From: Sphingomonas taxi
GTDB taxonomy: Bacteria; Pseudomonadota; Alphaproteobacteria; Sphingomonadales; Sphingomonadaceae
DNA length: 64,000 nucleotides
Assembly: GCA_003240625.1 (NCBI GenBank)
Contig: QFMX01000010.1
Coordinates: 85,720-149,719 of the forward strand
Reading direction: 5' to 3'
The notes beneath the pieces are model-generated. The model was given only the letters and a program-made list of their open reading frames with translations. It did no database searches and had not been told where the DNA came from. Below are positions 8,298 through 16,564 of the stretch, piece after piece; the stretch's first letter is position 1; each line of letters starts with the position of its first letter. Both the position numbers and the translations under genes were made by a program.

Positions 8298-9968
8298 ATG
8301 GCAACCTCCACATTTGCACCCGACGCGCTAACCGCTGATTCGAGCGCTGCGGCGTCGGTGCCGCACACTGGTCCCAAGCTCGATCATTCGCTGCATCCCG
8401 CGGGGCGCTGGCTGTTCCTCGCCGTGCTGATCGGTGGGCTCGCCTATGCCGGGTTCAGCATCGCCTTCGACACCGCGCAGGTCGGCGAAAGCCTGGCGGG
8501 CGGGGCGTTCGCGTTCCTCGCGCTCGCGCTGCTGATCGCGCTCGGGTTCGAGTTCGTGAACGGCTTCCACGATACCGCCAATGCGGTCGCCACCGTCATC
8601 TACACGCATTCGATGCCCGCGCCGCTTGCGGTCGTCTGGTCGGGGTTCTTCAACTTCCTCGGCGTGATGCTGTCGTCGGGCGCGGTGGCGTATTCGATCG
8701 TCACATTGCTGCCGGTCGACCTGATCCTCAACGTCGGTAGCGTCGGCGGGTTCGCTATGATCTTCGCACTGCTGCTGGCGGCGATCGTGTGGAACCTCGC
8801 GACCTGGGCGGTCGGGCTGCCCAATTCGTCGAGCCACGCGCTGATCGGCTCGATCCTCGGCGTCGGCCTTGCCAACCAGCTCATCAGCGGCGGTGGGGCG
8901 GACGGCACGTCGGGCGTCGACATGGCGCAGGTCTGGAAAGTCCTCTCCGCGCTCGCATTCAGCCCGGTCGTCGGCTTCGTCGGCGCGCTGTTGCTGCTGC
9001 TCGTGATGAAGCGGTTTCTCCGCGACAAGAAACTCTACGAGGCACCCGAGGGGCAGACTCCGCCGCCGCGCGGCATCCGCGCGCTGCTGATCGGGACGTG
9101 CACCGCGGTCAGCTTCGCGCATGGCAGCAACGACGGGCAGAAGGGCATGGGGCTGATCATGCTCATCCTGATCGGCTGCGCGCCGACCGCCTATGCGCTC
9201 AACCGGACGATGCCCGAGAGCGCGACGCCGGCCTTCGTCCAGGCGGCGCGGGCGGCATCGGCGGCCTATGTCGCGCATGCCAACGGCGCGCCCGCCACGG
9301 TCGGCGCGGCGCGCACGACGGTGACGCAGGCGTTGAAATCGAAGCGTGTCGCAGACCCGGTCGTGTACGGCGCGCTGGCGACGCTGTCGGACGACGTGTC
9401 GAGCCGGATCGCGGGCTATGGCTCGCTCGGCAAGGTGCCGGCCGCGGCGACACCGAACCTGCGCAACGACATGTACCTCGTGCTCGATACGACCAAGCTG
9501 ATCGCCGCGGACAAGGCCGCGCAGGGCCGCTTCACCGCGCAGGAGATCACCACGCTGAAGGAGTATGGCGGCAAGCTGGAGCAGGGCACGCGCTATATCC
9601 CGACCTGGGTGAAGATCACCGTCGCGCTCGCGCTGGGCCTCGGGACGATGGTTGGGTGGAAGCGGATCGTCGTCACCGTCGGCGAGCGGATCGGCAAGAC
9701 GCACCTGACCTACGGCATGGGCGCGTCGGCCGAGCTGGTCGCGGCGGCGACGATCCTGCTGGCGGTGAATTTCGGCATGCCGGTGTCGACCACGCATATC
9801 CTGTCGTCGGGCGTTGCGGGTGCGAGCGTCGCCAATGGCGCCGGGCTGCAGCGGCGCACGGTGATGAATATGGCGCTGGCCTGGGTGATGACGCTGCCGG
9901 TGGCGATGCTGTTGTCGGGTGGGCTGTACTGGCTGCTGCTGATGCTGGCGCATTCGCTCGGGTATTGA
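8298..9968 (+). CDS. pit: PiT-family inorganic phosphate transporter
   Basis: 556-aa inner-membrane symporter importing phosphate (as metal-phosphate with H+). Family signatures: FVNGFHDTANAVAT after the first membrane segments, its repeat counterpart SFAHGSNDGQKGMG in the second half, plus GLPNSSSHAL and FGMPVSTTH. An extra soluble insert of about 120 residues (about 300-430) separates the halves, as in other long PiT proteins. No Shine-Dalgarno lies close to ATG 8298, and with the Pho box 24 bp away the transcript may begin at or near the start codon (leaderless, inferred). Usually a low-affinity system; the Pho box implies induction by phosphate limitation. Confidence 0.92.
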   Translation: MATSTFAPDALTADSSAAASVPHTGPKLDHSLHPAGRWLFLAVLIGGLAYAGFSIAFDTAQVGESLAGGAFAFLALALLIALGFEFVNGFHDTANAVATVIYTHSMPAPLAVVWSGFFNFLGVMLSSGAVAYSIVTLLPVDLILNVGSVGGFAMIFALLLAAIVWNLATWAVGLPNSSSHALIGSILGVGLANQLISGGGADGTSGVDMAQVWKVLSALAFSPVVGFVGALLLLLVMKRFLRDKKLYEAPEGQTPPPRGIRALLIGTCTAVSFAHGSNDGQKGMGLIMLILIGCAPTAYALNRTMPESATPAFVQAARAASAAYVAHANGAPATVGAARTTVTQALKSKRVADPVVYGALATLSDDVSSRIAGYGSLGKVPAAATPNLRNDMYLVLDTTKLIAADKAAQGRFTAQEITTLKEYGGKLEQGTRYIPTWVKITVALALGLGTMVGWKRIVVTVGERIGKTHLTYGMGASAELVAAATILLAVNFGMPVSTTHILSSGVAGASVANGAGLQRRTVMNMALAWVMTLPVAMLLSGGLYWLLLMLAHSLGY

Positions 9969-9978
9969 GCGTTCTAAA

Positions 9979-10101
9979 ATCCTCCCCTTTGAGGGGGAGG
10001 TGGCTGGCTCTCGCCAGACGGAGGGGTGGCGCCCTCAACTCGGGGCGGATACCCCTCCGTCAGTCCCTTCGGGACTGCCACCTCCCCCGTTGGGGCGGAT
10101 T
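9979..10101. repeat. Type 1 palindromic element, copy B
   Basis: About 123 bp starting 11 bp after the pit stop: AATCCTCCCC arm, CTGGCTCTCGCCAG inner hairpin, ACGGAGGGGTGGCG, then ACCCCTCCGT and a right arm ending GGGGCGGATT. The central segment differs from the other copies. Confidence 0.85.
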
Positions 10102-10144
10102 AGGTTCGGCGGAACCCGTACCCGCGCCGCGGGTTGCCGGACCC

Positions 10145-11092
10145 ATGCGCTTACGATGCTCGATCTGTGGCAACTGGGACTGGCTCGCGCGCGACGACTG
10201 GTCCGAGTGCAGCCATTGCCGGCTGATGGTACGCGATGTGAACGAGCTCGGCGCAGTGTCACGCGACATCGTCGCACGGATCGAAACCGGCATCGTCGAT
10301 CTGAAGCTCGACCCGGCCGAGCGGTGGACGCTCGACCCGGCGGGTTTGCGCAACGCGGCCTGGCGCTTCGGGTTCGAGGTTACGCCCATCGTACATGTCG
10401 AACGCGATGCACGGTTCCCGCCGGATTATAGTCCCGCCCGAGCGCATTCTACCCGAGCGAAAACCGATCCCCACAAGATAGGGCTCGGCATCATGGCGCG
10501 CGCCGCCGATGCGGCCGATATCGTCGAGATCGCGACCGACTATCGCGGCGCCTTTGCCCGGATCGTCGTGCTTCTCGACGGCACGGCAGACAAAGCAGGC
10601 AAGCTTGCCGCGCAGGTTCCGTGGATCGAGATTGCGCACCACCCGCTGGCAGGCGATTTCGCCGCGCAACGCAACCGCCTTCAGGACATGATGCATACCC
10701 CCTGGGGGTTGCAGATCGACACCGACGAGCGTCCCGACGCCGCCTTGCTCGCCGCGCTGGGCTGGCTGGTCGCGGCGGCGGATCGCGATGGGTTGCGCTC
10801 GCTTGGCCTTCCGCGTCGTAACCTCGTCGATGGCGTCCAGTCCGCGTCGTATCCCGACATCCAGTACCGTCTGAACCGGAGCGATATCCGCTTTGCCGGT
10901 CGGGTCCACGAACGCCCGGTAGTACCTTTCGTCGAAAGTTCACTCGCATTGGCCGGCGCGCTCGAACACCGGCTCGACGGCGAACGGGTGCGCGAGCGGA
11001 CGCGAATCTACGAGGCCATGTCGACCGGTGCCGGCAGGCCGGAGGACGAGGCGTTGCTGCTCGCGGCCTTCGATCCCGGGGCGGTGCGATAG
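10145..11092 (+). CDS. Zinc-ribbon plus glycosyltransferase-like protein
   Basis: 315-aa cytoplasmic protein. The N-terminus has two CxxC pairs (CSIC, residues 5-8; CSHC, about 20-23) forming a zinc-ribbon-like finger. The remainder resembles a GT2/GT-A-like domain: a Rossmann-type segment with IVVLLDGTADKA, then PWGLQIDTDERPDAA, which looks like a DxD-containing donor site, and later RIHE-like FAGRVHERPV. It sits at the left edge of a glycan cluster; its last 85 bp overlap, antisense, the 3' end of the GT4 gene. The start is the ATG immediately before the zinc ribbon, without a strong Shine-Dalgarno. The glycosyltransferase assignment comes from motif pattern and context; donor and acceptor are unknown. 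Confidence 0.62.
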   Translation: MRLRCSICGNWDWLARDDWSECSHCRLMVRDVNELGAVSRDIVARIETGIVDLKLDPAERWTLDPAGLRNAAWRFGFEVTPIVHVERDARFPPDYSPARAHSTRAKTDPHKIGLGIMARAADAADIVEIATDYRGAFARIVVLLDGTADKAGKLAAQVPWIEIAHHPLAGDFAAQRNRLQDMMHTPWGLQIDTDERPDAALLAALGWLVAAADRDGLRSLGLPRRNLVDGVQSASYPDIQYRLNRSDIRFAGRVHERPVVPFVESSLALAGALEHRLDGERVRERTRIYEAMSTGAGRPEDEALLLAAFDPGAVR

Positions 11093-12240
11093 ACCGCGAT
11101 CGTCTGCGCGGCGAGCGTGTCGCGGGTGAACATTCCGGCTGCCCGGCGGCTTGCCGCTGCGTAATGCGCGCGCAACACCGGGTCTTCGATCAGCCGCTGG
11201 ATCTGCGTCGCCAGATCGTCGCCGGTGCAGGTCTTCGCCAGCAATCCGGCGCCGCTCTCGCCGATAAACAGCCGCGCGCTGGGGTCTTCCGCACAGGCAA
11301 CGACCGGGCGGCCGAACATCATCGCCTCCTGATACACCAGACCGAAGCTCTCGTACCGCGACGGCGCGACGATCACGTGCGCAGCTTCCATCAGGTCATG
11401 TAGCGCTGCTTCGTCGACGCGGTGGTGGCAGGTCAGCCGGGCGCGCGCCGACGCCGGGATCGCGCCGACCTCCTCCGCACGTACGCCGACGATTGTCAGC
11501 CGGAAATCGCGCATCCCGGCATCCGCGCGGCGCGACAGAATGCGAAGCGCCATGATCAGCGCTTCGAAGCCCTTGCGATGCTCGTCGCGGCCGATGAACA
11601 GCAGGTCGATCGGCTCGCCGAGCGGGTAGGGCGCCGCAGAGCCGCGCGCGACGATCTCCGGCGGCAGGCTGAGGCCGATCACCGCGTGCCGTGCGCCGGC
11701 GCCGGGCGCCGCGACGCCGTACAAATCCGCGATCTTGTCGCCGTGAAGCTGCGTGTTCGAGATCAGCGCCTTGCTGAAGCGCGCGGCGATGCGTTCCGCC
11801 AGCATGGCGGCGCGGCGATCGAACCGGTCGCGCAGGCTCGTCACGGTCTCGGCCGAGGTCGCCGCCGGGGTCGAGTTGCGCGTCACCAGCGGCGCGGGGC
11901 CGGTGAGCGCGATCGCCAGACCGGGTGCGTACCAGTTGGTCGCCTCGACGATGTCGAACGGTGCGCGGCGGTGCTCGCGCGCCACCGTTCTACGGAAGGC
12001 CAGCGGCGCGACGAGATGGCCGATCCCCGCCACCTTCCTCAGCCCGGCGGCGAAGGACCCCTCACGCAGGCCGCACCCGATCACCGAAACCCGGCCGTCG
12101 CGGCTGTCTTCGCGCCGATCCATCGTGAATACGCATACGTCGTTGCCAGCATCCGCCAGCGATTGCGCAATCTCCCGAGCTGCGCGCGTAAGTCCGCTTT
12201 TTTCAGGGGGATAGGCCCAGGTGAGTAGAGCGATCCTCAC
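11008..12240 (-). CDS. Glycosyltransferase family 4 protein
   Basis: About 410 aa, GT-B fold. N-terminal Rossmann start RIALLTWAYPPEKSGL (glycine-rich acceptor domain), and in the C-terminal donor domain IDLLFIGRDEHRKGFEALI and the E-x7-E motif SRYESFGLVYQEAMMFGRPVVA, both typical of GT4. I chose the GTG at 12240 because it directly precedes RIALLTW; the frame extends to a TTG at 12255. The C-terminal tail after AVYRTAPG is rich in Ser/Ala and overlaps the convergent gene. Divergent from the sucrose-phosphate synthase gene. Probably retaining, acting on a nucleotide sugar; substrate unknown. Confidence 0.85.
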   Translation of the reverse strand: MRIALLTWAYPPEKSGLTRAAREIAQSLADAGNDVCVFTMDRREDSRDGRVSVIGCGLREGSFAAGLRKVAGIGHLVAPLAFRRTVAREHRRAPFDIVEATNWYAPGLAIALTGPAPLVTRNSTPAATSAETVTSLRDRFDRRAAMLAERIAARFSKALISNTQLHGDKIADLYGVAAPGAGARHAVIGLSLPPEIVARGSAAPYPLGEPIDLLFIGRDEHRKGFEALIMALRILSRRADAGMRDFRLTIVGVRAEEVGAIPASARARLTCHHRVDEAALHDLMEAAHVIVAPSRYESFGLVYQEAMMFGRPVVACAEDPSARLFIGESGAGLLAKTCTGDDLATQIQRLIEDPVLRAHYAAASRRAAGMFTRDTLAAQTIAVYRTAPGSKAASSNASSSGLPAPVDMAS

Positions 12241-12333
12241 GATGCGCAGTCGCAAGTCGAACGGTGCGCCGAATAGAACGTACTAATCTGCGTCAATACA
12301 AGGGTTTCGAGGGTCATCTGCCCGGAACTCGGC

Positions 12334-12349
12334 AACCCCGCGAGGGGTT
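12334..12349 (+). other. Short hairpin upstream of sucrose-phosphate synthase gene
   Basis: AACCCC GCGA GGGGTT: 6-bp perfect stem with a GNRA-type GCGA tetraloop, 17 bp before the chosen start. It could form in the 5' leader, but no function is shown. Confidence 0.4.
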
Positions 12350-12366
12350 CCTTGGGTGAATTGCAG

Positions 12367-14472
12367 ATGAACGGGGGATGGGTGTTCGTACTTCATATCG
12401 CGTTGCAGGGATGTTTACGCGCAACCGACGTTGAATACGGGATCACCGCCGATACCGGTGGCCATATCCGCTATCTGCTCGATCTGGTCGCCGCCAGCGG
12501 TCGAAATCCCGCGATCGACCGGATGGAAATCGTCACCCGTGCGTTCCGCCACGCCGTCTATGCCGAATGCTATGCCGAGCCTGTCGAGACGATCGACGGC
12601 ACCACGCGAATCGTCCGCCTGCCGACCGCGTCCGACGCCTATTTGGTCAAGGAGGACCTGTGGACCGAGCATGACAGCCTGGTCGAGGCCCTCGTCGCGC
12701 ACCTCGCCACGCTCGACAAGGCGCCCGATGTCATGCACGCGCATTATGCAGATGCCGGGCTGATTGCGGCGCGTGTCTCGGCGCGTACCGGCATACCCTA
12801 TGTCTTCACCGCGCACTCGCTGGGCCGCGTGAAGCTCGCAGCATTCGATCGCGATTGTGCGGAGACCGCCGGGCTCGATCGCCGGATCGCAATCGAGGAA
12901 GAAGCGATCGCCGGCGCCGCCGCGATCATCGCGTCATCGCGTGACGAGGCCGAAGTCCAGTACGCCGACTATGCGAACTACGATCCCGGCAGGATCCGCG
13001 TGTTCGCGCCCGGCAGCGACCTGAAGCAGTTCGCGAACTGCCGCACGGACACGCGCGTCGATGCGTTGATCGACCGGTTCCTCGACGATCCTTCCAAGCC
13101 GGTGATCCTTGCCATCGCGCGGCCTGTGACCAAGAAGAACCTTGCTGCGCTCGTCCACGCCTATGGCCGCTCGCCCGCGTTGCAGGCCGCGGCGAACCTT
13201 GTGATCCTGGCGGGCACACGCGATGACAGCGCGACGCTGGAGCCGGAGATCCGCGACAACATTGCCGAACTGCTCCAGTTGATCGACCGCTATGACCTGT
13301 ACGGCAAGGTCGCCTATCCGAAGCAGCATCGCCCCGACGATATCGCTGCGGTGTATGCTTACGCTCGCACTCGACGCGGTATCTTCGTCAACCCGGCGCT
13401 CAACGAACCGTTCGGGCTCACCCTGCTCGAAGCGGCAGCGAGCGGTCTACCGGTGGTCGCGACCGACAGCGGTGGTCCGAACGACATCGTCGAGACCTGC
13501 GGCAACGGCATTCTCGTCGACCCGCGCTCGTCGACTGCGATCACCGATGCGATCCTGAAGATCCTCGACGATCCGGCGCTCTGGTCGCGCTATTCGGCGG
13601 CGGGGTCTGTTGCGATCCGGGCGTATGACTGGGACCGTCACGTGCAGCTTTATGTCGGGCTGCTCGAAGAGGTCATCGGTGCCTCCGCACCACCGGTCGC
13701 CGAGCGCGAAACGGCGTTGCTGTTAGTGTCCGACATCGACGGAACGCTGATCGGCTGCGCGCAGGGTGTCGGCGACTTCGCGGCCTGGCACGAGGCGCAG
13801 ACTGACGTCGCGTTCGCGATCGCCACCGGGCGGAGCTTCCACAGTGCGATGGCGGTGCTTGGCCAGCATGATGCGCCACGCCCCGAGATCCTGATCACGT
13901 CGGTCGGCTCGGAGATCTATTACCGGACGGTGCGCGGCGCGGTGTACGATCGCGACACCGAATGGGACGGGATCATCGCCGCGGGCTGGGACCGCGAGGC
14001 GGTCGCCGCGTTAATCGGGCAATATGCGGGACTGACCCCGCAAAGCCCGCTCGAGCAGCGCCGGTTCAAGCTCAGCTATTTCGCGGACGGCGACATGGCG
14101 GCGGCCGAGCGCGTCCGCGCGCTGCTGGCGGAGCACGGCCATAGCTGCTCGATCATCCAGAGCCATGGCCGCTATCTCGACGTCCTGCCGCACGCCGCCT
14201 CGAAGGGCACCGCGGTCGAGCATGTCCGCCGCCGCCTAGGCCTCGAACCGCGCCAGGTGATCGTCGCGGGGGATAGCGGCAACGATATCGAGATGCTGCG
14301 ATCGTCGCGGCACGCGATCATCGTCGCGAATTATTCCGACGGCCTCGGCACGCGCGCGGACCTTGCGCACGGCTATGTCGCGGTCGGCCACCACGCGCGC
14401 GGCGTGATCGAAGGCGTGGCGTATTTCCGTGCCGCGGCCGGACACGGCGAACGGATCAAGCAGGCGTCGTGA
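12367..14472 (+). CDS. Sucrose-phosphate synthase fused to sucrose-phosphate phosphatase domain
   Basis: 701-aa bidomain enzyme. Residues 1-450 are a GT4 sucrose-phosphate synthase: the N-terminal HIALQGCLRATDVEYG then ADTGGHIRYLLDL matches the fructose-6-phosphate/UDP-binding start of SPS, with VTKKNLAALVHAYG and NPALNEPFGLTLLEAAASGL (E-x7-E). From about 455 a HAD-IIB phosphatase follows: SDIDGTLIG (nucleophile Asp), ATGRS, and GDSGNDIEML. Together these would make sucrose from UDP-glucose and fructose-6-phosphate, giving a compatible solute or glycan precursor. ATG 12367 is used because the hydrophobic VFVLHIALQ begins right after it. The stop overlaps the GTG of the next gene by 4 bp, so the two are co-translated. 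Other sugar phosphates cannot be excluded as acceptor. Confidence 0.87.
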   Translation: MNGGWVFVLHIALQGCLRATDVEYGITADTGGHIRYLLDLVAASGRNPAIDRMEIVTRAFRHAVYAECYAEPVETIDGTTRIVRLPTASDAYLVKEDLWTEHDSLVEALVAHLATLDKAPDVMHAHYADAGLIAARVSARTGIPYVFTAHSLGRVKLAAFDRDCAETAGLDRRIAIEEEAIAGAAAIIASSRDEAEVQYADYANYDPGRIRVFAPGSDLKQFANCRTDTRVDALIDRFLDDPSKPVILAIARPVTKKNLAALVHAYGRSPALQAAANLVILAGTRDDSATLEPEIRDNIAELLQLIDRYDLYGKVAYPKQHRPDDIAAVYAYARTRRGIFVNPALNEPFGLTLLEAAASGLPVVATDSGGPNDIVETCGNGILVDPRSSTAITDAILKILDDPALWSRYSAAGSVAIRAYDWDRHVQLYVGLLEEVIGASAPPVAERETALLLVSDIDGTLIGCAQGVGDFAAWHEAQTDVAFAIATGRSFHSAMAVLGQHDAPRPEILITSVGSEIYYRTVRGAVYDRDTEWDGIIAAGWDREAVAALIGQYAGLTPQSPLEQRRFKLSYFADGDMAAAERVRALLAEHGHSCSIIQSHGRYLDVLPHAASKGTAVEHVRRRLGLEPRQVIVAGDSGNDIEMLRSSRHAIIVANYSDGLGTRADLAHGYVAVGHHARGVIEGVAYFRAAAGHGERIKQAS

Positions 14473-15326
14473 GCGTCAGCGTCCTGACGCTGGTCCGGGG
14501 CCGCCGCGCGCATCTGGTCAACCTGATCGCCGGGCTGAACGCATCGACGCGCAAGCCCGACGAACTGGTGATCGCGTATATGCAAGACACGCCGCATGCC
14601 GACCTGCCGGCTACCGATTTTCCCGTGCGTACGGTTTTCGTCGAGGGCGACGAGATGCCATTGGCCGCTGCCCGCAACCGTGCCGCGGCGACGGCGATCG
14701 GCGAGCAGTTGATCTTCCTCGACGTCGATTGCGTGCCGTCGCCCACCTTGGTCGCGCGCTACGCCGAGACGGCAGGCTGGCCGGGCGGCATCCGACTCGG
14801 CGAGGTGCTGTATCTCCCGGCGGGGGCGATCGATGGCGCGATCGACATCGACGCACTCGACCGGATCGGCGTGCGCCACCCCGCCAAGCCCCCGATCGCG
14901 ACCGACGAAATCCGGCCGACGCCAAGCCACGGCGAACTCTGGGGCCTGTCGTTCGCGCTCTCCGCGGCGGACTGGGCGCGGGCAGGGGGCATGGACGAGC
15001 GCTATGTCGGCTATGGCGGCGAGGAAACCGACTTCGCCGCGCGGCTAGAGCGTGCCGGCATACAGATGTGGTGGATCGGTGGCGCCCGCGCCTATCACCA
15101 GCACCACGTCGTCCACACCCCCGCCTACCAGCATTTCGACGCGATCGTCCGCAACGCGCGCCTGTTTCGTGCGACCTGGGGGCGGTGGTGCATGGGCTAT
15201 TGGCTGGGGCAGTTTGCCGAGCAGGGGTTGATCGCGTGGGATGCGGATACGATTACCGTGCTGCGAGGGCCTACCGCGGCGGAGGTCGCTGCGTCGAGGA
15301 TGCCGCCGGAGACGCTCTTCAGCTGA
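14469..15326 (+). CDS. Glycosyltransferase family 2 / galactosyltransferase-like protein
   Basis: 285-aa GT-A enzyme. Begins at GTG 14469 with a GTGA overlap with the preceding sucrose-phosphate synthase gene. N-terminal VSVLTLVRGRRAHLVNLIAG, a DVDCVPS donor-binding motif (DxD-like, about residue 90), and near the C-terminus GYGGEETDFAARLERAG, equivalent to the catalytic WGxEDxD motif of GT7-type C-terminal domains. Translational coupling suggests it uses the product of, or acts in the same pathway as, the SPS-SPP fusion, for example extending sucrose or a glucosyl acceptor. That pathway link is inference. Confidence 0.83.
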   Translation: MSVSVLTLVRGRRAHLVNLIAGLNASTRKPDELVIAYMQDTPHADLPATDFPVRTVFVEGDEMPLAAARNRAAATAIGEQLIFLDVDCVPSPTLVARYAETAGWPGGIRLGEVLYLPAGAIDGAIDIDALDRIGVRHPAKPPIATDEIRPTPSHGELWGLSFALSAADWARAGGMDERYVGYGGEETDFAARLERAGIQMWWIGGARAYHQHHVVHTPAYQHFDAIVRNARLFRATWGRWCMGYWLGQFAEQGLIAWDADTITVLRGPTAAEVAASRMPPETLFS

Positions 15327-15445
15327 GGCGAGGTGTGTGTTGCTTCGCTGCTTGCCAGACGAAGGGGGCGGTTAGCTACAACCTCTGCTCCGTGTTCGCC
15401 TCCTTTGTCACCTTCGGCGGCACCTCAACGGCCGGGGGAGAATCG
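15327..15445. repeat. Decayed type 1 palindromic element, copy C
   Basis: Directly follows the GT2 stop. Recognisable parts are GAGGTGTG, CTTGCCAGACGAAGGGGGCGG, the central CTCCGTGTTCGCCTCC and the right part GTCACCTTCGGCGGCACCTC. The arms no longer pair fully, so this looks like an old copy. Confidence 0.65.
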
Positions 15446-15463
15446 TCTACCCCCGGAGTGCGC

Positions 15464-16564
15464 TTATCCTGCCGCCCAGAGAGAAACCGCTAGCTCTTCC
15501 AGATACGCCGCCGCGACCTTCGCCGCGTCGTCGTCATACAACCCTGCCAGCGCCCCGGGATCGAGCGCCTTCGCCGCGTCCAGAATCCCCCGCCACGGCG
15601 CCAGCGCCCCGGGCCACGCCGGCAGCGCAACCGCCGCCCCGAGCTCCGCGAGCCGTTCCGCTTTGCGCGTCTGCTCGCCGAAATACCGCCACTCGGGCGC
15701 GCAGACATACGGCCGCCCGACCCGCGCGATCTCATGCACTGTGTTGTCGCCGGCCGAGGCGATCACCACGTCCGCCGCGGCGATGTGGTCGGTCACGCCC
15801 GGCACCCAGCCCAGCTCGACCAGATTGCCGAAATCGGTCTCGTGTCCCTCGCGGTGGACCGGCCCCAGCACCAGCCACAGCGCGTCCGGCACCGCCCGCG
15901 CAGCCATCGTCAGCGGCGCATACGGGGTGCCCGCGCCGCCGCCACCCGTCAGTACGACGACGATCTCCTGGTCCGGATCGAGGCCGAGTTTGGCGCGCGC
16001 TTCGGCCTTGGTCGGGACCGGATCGACGGTGGTGCAGAGGCCGCCCGCGTAGCACGTCTTGGCGCGCACCCAGTCCGGCGTGTCGCCCTGCTCGAGCGCT
16101 TCGCCGAAGGGCGCGAGCAAGCCGACGCTCGCCTGATACGCGCCGAGATGCCCCGGATCGAGCCGGTCGCCGTGCATCCGGATGCTGATCGCCGGCACGC
16201 TGGCGATCCGCGCGAGCAGCGCGATCTCCGCGGAGACGTCGACCACGAACAGCGCCGGATCGACGTCGTCGAGATGATCGACGATCGTCCGCATCGTCGC
16301 CCGCGTCTTCGACACCCCGAGCGGAACGCAGTGCATCACCTCGGGCGTCGCCTGCGCGAACAGCCCCGGAGTCGGCACCGGCGCGCCGATCATGTCGGGC
16401 AGCGCGGCGATCGTGATCGGCCGCTCGAACCCGTCGAACAGCGACGGCTTGGCGGTCAGGATCGTCACCGCGCGCTCGGGCGGCAGTTCGCGGATGATCG
16501 CCATCGCGCGGTTGGCGTGGCCGCGACCCTGGTGATGGATGAAGAACGTGATCGGTTGGCTCAT
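15464..16564 (-). CDS. MurG/MGT-like glycosyltransferase (GT-B)
   Basis: 366 aa. N-terminus FFIHHQGRGHANRAMAII is the glycine-rich acceptor loop of MurG/UGT-like GT-B enzymes. The donor half has VVVLTGGGGAGTPYAPLT, GWVPGVTDHIAAADVVIASAGDN and a C-terminal nucleotide-binding region. The start overlaps the stop of the upstream sulfotransferase-like gene by 4 bp (ATGA), so the two form a minus-strand operon. No membrane segment is evident; probably cytoplasmic or peripheral. Substrate unknown. Confidence 0.8.
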   Translation of the reverse strand: MSQPITFFIHHQGRGHANRAMAIIRELPPERAVTILTAKPSLFDGFERPITIAALPDMIGAPVPTPGLFAQATPEVMHCVPLGVSKTRATMRTIVDHLDDVDPALFVVDVSAEIALLARIASVPAISIRMHGDRLDPGHLGAYQASVGLLAPFGEALEQGDTPDWVRAKTCYAGGLCTTVDPVPTKAEARAKLGLDPDQEIVVVLTGGGGAGTPYAPLTMAARAVPDALWLVLGPVHREGHETDFGNLVELGWVPGVTDHIAAADVVIASAGDNTVHEIARVGRPYVCAPEWRYFGEQTRKAERLAELGAAVALPAWPGALAPWRGILDAAKALDPGALAGLYDDDAAKVAAAYLEELAVSLWAAG

